64,000 bases of DNA from Palaemon carinicauda (Eukaryota; Arthropoda; Malacostraca; Decapoda; Palaemonidae), in contig NC_090729.1 of assembly GCF_036898095.1 (NCBI RefSeq), positions 81,261,071-81,325,070 of the forward strand, in the 5' to 3' direction. Both the position numbers and the translations under genes were made by a program. Shown here one piece after another: positions 57,178-64,000 of the stretch (positions are counted from its first letter, which is position 1; every line of letters starts with the position of its first letter). The notes beneath the pieces are model-generated. The model was not told the DNA's origin, ran no database searches, and saw nothing but the letters and a program-made list of their open reading frames with translations.

Positions 57178-57403
57178 CCCTGGGGATAAAGGGGAGGAAA
57201 AAGGGAGAGGGGTTAGTTCCGGCAAATGTGATTCAACTACTTGTTAGTATGAGCGAGATAAGGTTACTGGCTGGACGATGATGTGAAGAACAACTTCACT
57301 CATCATTCAGCCAGTAACCTTATCTCGCTCATACTAACAAGTAGTTGAATCACATTTGCCGGAACTAACCCCTCTCCCTTTTTCCTCCCCTTTATCCCCA
57401 GGG
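57178..57403. repeat. 226 bp palindromic spacer between inverted LTRs
   Basis: 57178-57273 is the perfect reverse complement of 57308-57403 (CCCTGGGGATAAAGGGGAGG against its inverse). The 34 bp centre holds GTGAAG, AACAA, CTTCAC, a small hairpin. Together with the flanking LTRs the dyad spans 55373-59208 with arms of about 1.9 kb. Confidence 0.93.
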
Positions 57404-59208
57404 TGTGAAGAATTTTCTTCACTCTTCTTCTTTTAATCGTATTTTTAGCTCTTCTACTAATACTATAGCTACCCCTTAAAAATTCTCTCCTACATCTAGT
57501 TTTCTTTAACGAAATATAGGGAGGACTAACCTAAACTTGTTGACAGTGGCGCACGCCATGCTCGTGACGTCACAGCGTAGATACGCACGTTAGAGGGCCT
57601 TAGTGTAACCACGGCGTATGTTGGTTCTTTCCTTAAACTACATGGGTTGAGATTAAAATTCCTAAACTACATTTTTATATAAATTCCAATACTGCTGAAT
57701 TAATGCATCTTATATTTCTCAATACCAATTAAGGTTTGTTAATTTTAAGATGTATGCCCATCGTACCAGTCCATTGCTAATTAATCATTTTAAATATTAA
57801 TTTTTAGCAAGCCAGAATAGGTAGGATTATTGTATATATAACCTCCCTTAGAGCAGCAAGATTTCTCTAAGTATTTAGTACAAAATCCTGCCTCCTCTGC
57901 ACTCCCTGCAACAATATATTGCCCTGTCCTTAAGTCCCGATATGGCACCCCCAATGGATTACCATGCGCATCAAGCTCTTCACCTGTCTGGAAAGGTGAA
58001 GCCAGGTGATCTCTTCGACCGTAGTGTCGGCCGCATTCTACGAGGAGCTGCCCTGGCCTGCTGACCTGCCTGGTCATTGAACCCGGCCAATTCTGGCTCA
58101 CCCCACTCTCTCTTCCAAAACGTGTCTCACCAACGAGTCCTGTTGCTGCCGGTCGGAGAGATTGAGAAGAGGTCCCTGGTGTACCTAGTTGCAGCCACAG
58201 TGAGAATTCTTGGGGTGAGCCAGGCAAGAGTGCAGCGTGCCAATTAGTGCAACAACCAGGTCAACAGCTATCACGGGCATAGGACTAAACTTCAAAGGAG
58301 TGCAGGTACTACATCAATGGCCATTTAGTTTTCCCCCATTTTTTATTAGCTTAGACTAATTTTAACTTGATAGGGTACCTGGCTAATTACACTATTCGGA
58401 CTGTGTGCGGTGGGATTGTGTGTAAATATTTTTTCGTTATCATTTTGGTTTGAGACTAGCATAGTCTCTGGGTCACGTGGGCCACGTGCCAGACCCCATT
58501 TTGATTTTGATTGTTGCAGACCACGTGTCTAACCCATCATTTTCATTATTTGAATTGCATCTCTTTTTATTCCATTTTTGTGTTGTTAAGATGTCCGTTT
58601 TGTTTCAATGTAAATTTGTGAATAAATCAATATTAGGTTAATCAAACCTCCTTAGTATTTTTGCTCCCTCATTTATTTTAATGTGTGAAATGAATAGTTG
58701 TTCACGGGACAAAGTACCCAATATTTAAAGAGAAAACCTAAGTAAGTCTATAGGTGGTAACAGCGAGGAACTTTGCATTAATATATTTGCTTCGAAGGTA
58801 AAGATCCTTATCTTTAAACTTTTAAACTACTTTACATCACTGCTCCCATTTTTAGATTTTGTCTTAATTACATTAACGTAAAATAACTGTCCAGCATTTC
58901 ATTGGGGTAGCTGGGACGGAGCCGGAACAGAGCCTGAGAATGAAATGACTATAGACCTGACAAAGCTAGAGTAGGCCATAAATTATTTCAAATCGTGTGG
59001 AGTGCTTAGGCCTCTGGACAGTAAAATTTCCCCCTTTTGTATGTAGAGTGTTGGTTTGTGAATTGTGACAGTAAAGTATTAGCAGGGTGTTTGTGCCCCG
59101 AGAGTAAGTGCTCCTATCCTCCCCTGTTGAACTTTGTGTAACTGTTATAAGGAGACTTTCCCGGACTAAGTTCCCACTCAGAACGCAACCATTAAAAAAT
59201 TCTCCACA
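57404..59208 (+). repeat. Right LTR of the palindromic element
   Basis: 1805 bp direct copy of the left LTR. It ends CTCCACA followed immediately by the duplicated target CCTAT and satellite sequence. Upstream of it the plus strand is pyrimidine-rich, so a normal purine tract is not seen. Confidence 0.88.
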
Positions 59209-59444
59209 CCTATAACAACATAATTCTTTTACATCTATTACCATATAGTTACGTAATTATTTTATATCTCATTTGATTATAGCAATATTATTATTTTATA
59301 TCTATTAGCCTATAGACATATAATACTTATATAAATCATATGCCTATAGCAGCATTATTCATTTATATCTATTAGCATATAGCCATATAATTCTTCTATC
59401 TATCATCTGCCTATAGCAACCTAATTCTTTTATATCTATTATAT
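59209..59444. repeat. ~67 bp AT-rich satellite, middle block
   Basis: Same units as 52020-52358 (TTCTTTTACATCTATTACC, TTTATATCTCATTTG). It starts with the right-hand CCTAT duplication and ends at the insertion point of NL4. Confidence 0.88.
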
Positions 59445-60365
59445 GATTGGCCTTGATTTTAGTGCTGCCTTTGACCGTGTTAATCATGAGGTCCTTGTTT
59501 GCAAACTCAAACAGTTGGGAGTTGGTGGGTCGTTTCTTAGCGTTGTTATTGATTTTTTTAAGTAATAGATCTAAAAAAGTTGTTGTTGATGGGCACCATA
59601 GTGAGTATAGGAATGTGATATCCGGTGTTCCACATGGTAGTGTTCTTGACCCATTACTTTTCATACTATATGCACATGATATGTGGTTTGGCCTAGAAAA
59701 CAAGCTTGTTGCATATGCAAATGATGCTACTCTCTTTGCATCAGTTCCATCCCTGAATGTAGATCTCGAGTTGCTGAATCCCTTAATAGAGATCTAGCTA
59801 AAATTAGTGCATGGTGCAAATTGTGGGGTACGAAGTTAGATCCTAACAAAACTCAAAGTATGATTGTAAGTAGGTCAAGGACAGTGGCTCCGCAACATCT
59901 GGATCTCAGTATTGATAATGTTTCTTTAACTTTGTATGACTTAAAATTTTAGGTGTGATTCTCGGCAGCAAATTTACTTTTGAGAAACACATTAGATCTG
60001 TATCTTCTTCAATTACCCAAAAAAATGGCTTATTGAGAAAGTCTTTCAAGATTTTCGGTGACCAATCTATTCTAAAGAAGTGTTTTAATTCTTTCATTCT
60101 ACCTTGTTTTGAATATTGTTCTCCTGTCTGGTCTTCGGCTGCTGATTCTCATCTTAATTTGTTGGACAGAAACTTACGGTCTATTAAATTTCTTATTCCT
60201 GATCTAGATATTAATCTTTGGCACCGTCGTTTAATTAGTTCATTATGCATGTTGCATAAGAATTTTCATAATTCTGACCATCCTTTACATTCAGGTCTTC
60301 CTGGACAATTCCATCCTGTTCGTAATAGGCAGTTAATTCTAATAGCCAAGCCTCCTCCATCATGA
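59445..60365 (+). pseudogene. NL4 reverse transcriptase C-terminal half
   Basis: 59450-59560 reads DFSAAFDRVNHEVLVCKLK, then, after a frame change at a T run with stops near 59565, VISGVPHGSVLDPLLFILY and VAYANDATLF, where the usual catalytic YADD is YAND. 59955-60365 carries LGSKFTFEKHIRSVSS, LPCFEYCSPVWSSA and LLDRNLRSIKFLI, the usual C-terminal region. Several stops and frame changes. No RNase H. Confidence 0.82.
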
Positions 60366-60695
60366 GGGTCAATACTACACAGTATTCTAGAAGTTTTATT
60401 CCAGCTGTGACCAAGTTGTGGAATGATCTTCCTAATCTGGGCTGTTGAATCAGTAGAACTTCAAAAGTTCAAAGTTGCAGCAAATGTTTTTATGTTGAAC
60501 AGGCTGACATAAGTCTTTTTATAGTTTATATATGGCATATCTGTCTTTTACGTTGTTACTGTTTTTAGAGTGATTTATTGTTAATTTGTTCTCATTATTT
60601 ATTTATTTCGTTATTTCCTTTCCTCACTGGGCTATTTTTCCCTGTTGGAGCCCTTGTGCTTATAGCATCTTGCTTTTCCGACTAGGGTTATAGCT
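59445..60695 (+). mobile_element. 5'-truncated non-LTR retrotransposon NL4
   Basis: Begins inside RT (GLDFSAAFDRVNHEVL) and runs to the 3' tail TCCTCACTGGGCTATTTTTC, GACTAGGGTTATAGCTTA. It is flanked by TTCTTTTATATCTATTA on the left and TTCTTTAATATCTATTA on the right, which could be a target duplication but could also be two satellite units. The same tail occurs at 45876-45985. Confidence 0.82.
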
Positions 60696-60985
60696 TATTT
60701 CTTTAATATCTATTACACTAGAGCTATGTAATTCTTTCATATATCATCGGCCCATACCAACATAATTATTTTATATCTATTAGACTATAGCCATATATTT
60801 TCTTTATATATCCTTTGCCTATAGTAATATAATTCTTTTATATAAATTACCTTATGGCTATATAATTTTTTTGTATCTAATCTGCCTATAGCAATATTAT
60901 TCTTTTATATCTATTACCCTATAGCTAGATAATTCTTTTGTATCACATCTGCCTATAGCACCATTATTCTTTTATATATATTAGC
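60696..60985. repeat. ~67 bp AT-rich satellite, right block
   Basis: Continuation of the satellite with units such as TTTATATCTATTAGACTATA and TTTGTATCTAATCTGCC. It ends at the DIRS fragment near 60990. Confidence 0.88.
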
Positions 60986-60989
60986 CTAT

Positions 60990-61575
60990 AGCTATACTTT
61001 TATTATGAAGTCAATTCTTTCCTTTGCAACTCCAAACTTTCTTTGAGCCGCGAGGGCGAGAAAATCATGAGCTGAAGGGTTTTCATTATTCAAGAAGAAG
61101 CGAAGACAGTCTTCTGTTGAACATCCTGGGACAGCACTGGAGATGGTAGAGGGACCTGGAGAGGTTTGAGTTCCAGAACAAGATGATACCAATTGCTCTA
61201 GGGCCACTTGGGAGTCATTAGAGCCACTGTTCCATTGAAAGTCCGCAGTTTGTTCAGGAATTCCCATTAGGAGGTTGAATGGTGGAAATAGGTAGATGTG
61301 AGGTTTCTGGTTCTAATCCAGAGACAGTCGCATCCGTCCCTATCGCTTCCGGATCCAAGTTTGGTGTTATATACCGGGAAGCATCTTGTTGAAGCTCCTC
61401 ATAAAGAGATCAATTTGTAGTTCTGGGATTTGCTCTAGTATGAAACCGAATGATATTGTTTCCAGAGACCATTCTGTTTCCAGAGGCTTGAATCTCGACA
61501 GGGCGTCCATTGTCACATTGTGAACCCCTTTGAGGTGAACTGCTGAGAAATGCCAGTTCCTCCAGTTTGCTAAAG
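60990..61575 (-). pseudogene. DIRS-type pol/YR fragment, third lineage (family C)
   Basis: Minus strand: 61570-61410 reads WHFSAVHLKGVHNV, TMDALSRF, then LETEWSLETISF, the end of a DIRS RNase H (compare NVLADSLSR and TEWSL in families A and B). Then ELQIDLF, and, after a frame change, ITPNLDPEAIGTDA, and IYLFPPFNLL, which parallel DLFAT, CSPVPDP and YAFPPF. 61267-60992 continues to EDCLRFFLNNENPSAHDFL, plausibly the start of the recombinase. Sequence similarity to A and B is low, so this is another family. It is cut off at both ends. Confidence 0.72.
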
Positions 61576-61577
61576 TG

Positions 61578-62770
61578 AGGAGCCCTTATATGGACAAGAT
61601 TGTTCAACATGAGGATGGAAACTGGTCTGCCATCACTAGAAGACAGGATTGCACAGGGAAATGCCTCCACAATTGCAAAGATGTTCCTTTCAGACAGAGA
61701 CTCTATAGCAAAAAAGAGAGTGCAAGAGGAACTATCAAAGCACCCTGAGGTCCAAACTCCAAGCTCCTATGGCAAGCACCATGGCAAGAACATAAAAAGC
61801 CTGGGCTTAGCTGAGGAAATTATGCTACTAAGCCCAGACTCAGAACAGGGCGCACAACACATCCCACCGTGGAAGAGAGGGGTGGCAACCTTCAGGTACA
61901 CTAAGCTTCCTAGGGCAAAGGAAGACTGCACAATGGAGGAACTTAGGAATACAGCCCAGGCAGTAATCTGGTTTGAGGAACAGCAGGGGCGCAGACCTAT
62001 TACACTGACAGTACTGTAGACCCTGGAACCCAGACAACGGGAGCTGCAGTATTTTCCAGTAATCTCACGGCTTGCTGGAGGACATCCAATAATGCCTCTA
62101 TCATGCAGACAGAGCTTGTTGCAATAAAGCAAGCACTACAATACTCCATTAAAATTGAGGAAGGACCAATAGTCATACATACTGATTCAAGATCCTCAAT
62201 GCAAGCCTTGAAACAGGAAAAGAATAAAGAAAACAAGGCCCTGCTAGCTGATATCAAAGCACTACTATTTCGGCACTATGAAAGAGGCAGACCTGTAACT
62301 CGCAACTGGATTCCCAGTCACAGTGGGATACCAGGGAACGAGAAGGCTGATGAACTAGCCAAAAGCACCAGGCATATAGAAATTGTACAGGTACACATAC
62401 ATCCTGCACTGCAACAAGTTAGAAATAAAATAAAGCCACAGCTCAAAGACAATCTAATTAAGGAGCTACACAAGTGGATAGGGAATGGCTCTCCCTCTGC
62501 CACATGGTACAAATGGACCATGGAGCTAGAGCTTGCCCCCCTGCATGCATACACAGGCTCAGGTTGGGATACAAGGCAAACTGGAAGATTTTGGATAACA
62601 ACCAAAGATCCTGTGAACATTGTGACATCATACTACAACAGACCCTCCTGCACTATCTACTAGAATGTAGGGAGACAACACAGCTGAGGGACGACCTTCA
62701 AATGGACACCAACTCACCAAAAGCCTGGCAGACTGCAGCCACACTGGGAAAAGCAATTGGCGAAAACAAC
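61578..62770 (+). pseudogene. Non-LTR NL5 fragment: post-RT region, RNase H, Zn tail
   Basis: 61580-61990 reads GALIWTRLFNMRMETGLPSL, then IAQGNASTIAKMFLS, the link between RT and RNase H. A frame change near 61990 leads to YYTDSTVDPGTQTTGAAVF (first RNase H Asp), then MQTELVAIKQAL, VIHTDSRSSMQAL and WIPSHSGIPGNEKADELAK (62103-62663). After another frameshift near 62620 follows CEHCDIILQQTLLHYLLEC, the terminal zinc-like motif. The catalytic D, E, D and the late H and D are present. The sequence stops abruptly at 62770. Confidence 0.85.
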
Positions 62771-63651
62771 GGATTTTGAGCGAAGCGAAAAATCTATTTT
62801 TGGGGGAGATGGCCATGTCGTCCTGATGGAAGGTTCCTTCAGTAGCTTCCTTAGGGTATATATGACTACGGTAGATATTCCCAGAGAATTAAACTAAAGG
62901 TTTCACAGAATTCTAACTTCTGGCGCGAGTACCCTAAAGGTTTCCCTCTAGGATATCGTATATCAACAGGGGACACATGCATTAACATGCCACATGGCTA
63001 TCTGCACCCCACATAGCGTTTACGCTTCGAGGGGGAAAGGTGGCGAGATAACTGAGGAGCCGCTCCAAAGTTATCCTCCTTCATTACTGTTACGGTACTC
63101 GCAACATAAACAAACGGCGGCCATAGCTGTCCGCCATACTGTGTGACGTCATGTCCGTCCTCGTTCCTCCATCTGTAGCTTTCTACAATGGTTGGTTTTT
63201 CCCAGTGATCTCGCTTTATCCCTTGCATCCTTCGTCATGTCGCAATCTTCGGCCTCGCCTTCTTCTGGAAAGTTGAGTACCAGGTTCTTGTATTGTTTAA
63301 ATAAGCTCTGGCCATAAAGTATCAATTTTTTACCCTTAAATCTTGTGTTTTGTGGCAGAGCTGTGCCTTGACCGGAGGCGCCATTTTATGACGCCGGTGT
63401 TCGCCTCGCATGCTTTATTTAGTTAGCCAGAACAGCCTTCCCGGTCTTATAACTAATTAATATCATTAGTTATTTAGTCTTCATTGCTAGGAATTAGTTA
63501 TATTATGCCGATGGTATTCTTTGGTGTTCTTAGTTAGGCGACCCCATGCTAGCCTACTAGCCTACCCTAGGCCGAAGCCCAGTGTTCATGTTTCCTTCTG
63601 CATGATATAATAAGTGTTCCTAGTGTTAATGTAAATAAAGATATAGGCATT
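62771..63651. other. Unclassified repeat-like sequence
   Basis: It begins GGATTTTGAGCGAAGCGAAA exactly where NL5 similarity ends, which suggests the edge of another insertion. A minus-strand 76-codon frame (63228-62998) is not recognised. There is a short open stretch after an ATG near 63238 (MSQSSASPSSGKLSTR) that I cannot distinguish from chance. Confidence 0.4.
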
Positions 63652-64000
63652 TTAACCCTGGATAGGTACGATGGGTCGTTCGCGACCCCGAGCGTAAAAA
63701 AAAAACAGGTTTTTCTCACGTGACTCACCCCCGTGACTGAATTTGTTGGTGATCGACCTGCAGGAGGTGTCTCCCCTACACGCTCTAGTAGTGTCCAGAT
63801 GTGCATTGCTGTAGCTGTACTCCTTCCCCGATTTCTGAGACGTGTCGGGGTCGAGCGCGACCGAGTTTACCCTTCTAAGGTAATTTGCATAATTATCAAA
63901 GTTATTACGTATTATGAAATTGTCGTAGAATGGTGCAACTTGTATAGGTTATCAGTTGTGGAAAGTCTTGGTGGATTGTTTGGCTACCATGTGCATGAAT
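63652..64000 (+). mobile_element. Probable piggyBac-type terminus, continues past the window
   Basis: TTAA at 63652-63655 is followed by CCCTGGATAGGTACGATGGG, and TTAA plus a CCC-starting repeat is the hallmark of piggyBac insertions. A 6 bp stem GGGTCG/CGACCC lies at 63673-63688 and a similar GGGGTCGAGCGCGACC at 63847-63862, which would be subterminal repeats. No transposase is visible and the other end lies outside the window, so this stays a candidate. Confidence 0.4.

Larger units (their letters stand above)
52359..59208 (+). mobile_element. LTR-type retroelement with an extra inverted LTR (non-coding)
   Basis: Seen: three near-identical 1.8 kb blocks, direct at 52359-54162, inverted at 55373-57177, direct at 57404-59208. 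Outer ends are TGTGAAG and CTCCACA; the satellite target CCTAT is duplicated on both sides (52354-52358 and 59209-59213, ending CCTAT). After the first block come CGAG and a primer-binding-site-like 18-mer at 54167. Known: TG/CA ends with 5 bp duplication mark integrase-made LTR insertions. Inference: a large non-autonomous LTR element whose DNA carries an inverted 3' segment. No gag or pol frame exists in 54163-55372, the only unique internal part. An assembly error in the palindromic half cannot be ruled out. Confidence 0.75.

Noticed and set aside
57361..57403. Polypurine tract before the right LTR
   Set aside because: The plus strand is pyrimidine-rich here; the purine tract lies on the other strand, so it does not serve the orientation set by the primer-binding site.
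63238..63300. Possible host first exon (short ATG-started stretch, Ser-rich)
   Set aside because: Fewer than 25 codons, no conserved domain, and it lies in repeat-like DNA.

Overview
This window is eukaryotic and almost wholly made of transposable elements. I see no host gene, tRNA or rRNA gene that I can support. The mix points to an arthropod genome, most likely a decapod crustacean: tyrosine-recombinase (DIRS-type) retrotransposons, RNase H-bearing non-LTR elements, a Tigger/pogo DNA transposon, AT-rich satellite and (TA)n arrays, and a short TTAGG tract. The species is not determinable from sequence alone.

Layout. 1-12759: a non-LTR retrotransposon (NL1, minus strand) split by a nearly complete 8.5 kb DIRS element (A1, 2179-10711, minus). 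13690-19123: a decayed relative of A1 (A2) carrying a 544 bp internally deleted Tigger copy. 19140-25524: a mosaic DIRS, with family B recombinase, reverse transcriptase and gag end joined to a family A gag start and terminal repeat. 25525-28117: more family A debris. 28118-31027: a second, rearranged copy of the NL1 family (NL2). 31029-44777: a family A remnant (A4) that contains a Tigger transposon (34842-44416), which in turn contains an apparently intact 6.5 kb DIRS element (B1, 37453-43928). 45876-52000: fragments of at least three non-LTR elements. 52020-61000: a ~67 bp AT-rich satellite that received a 6.85 kb LTR-type element with palindromic structure (52359-59208) and a truncated non-LTR copy. 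60990-62770: a fragment of a third DIRS lineage abutting the C-terminal part of another RNase H-bearing non-LTR element. 62771-64000: an unclassified repeat and a probable piggyBac-type terminus.

How the parts relate. DIRS elements encode a gag-like protein, a reverse transcriptase/RNase H polyprotein with a methyltransferase-like region, and a tyrosine recombinase that integrates a circular cDNA without target duplication. B1 has all three open reading frames and matching terminal and internal complementary repeats. A1 has them with a few lesions. Order of insertion can be read directly: A4 before Tigger before B1, and NL1 before A1.

The most unusual object is the 52359-59208 element. It has 5 bp target duplications, TG/CA termini and a tRNA-Tyr-like primer-binding site, but an extra LTR in inverted orientation forms a 3.8 kb near-perfect palindrome with the 3' LTR, and no coding capacity is visible.
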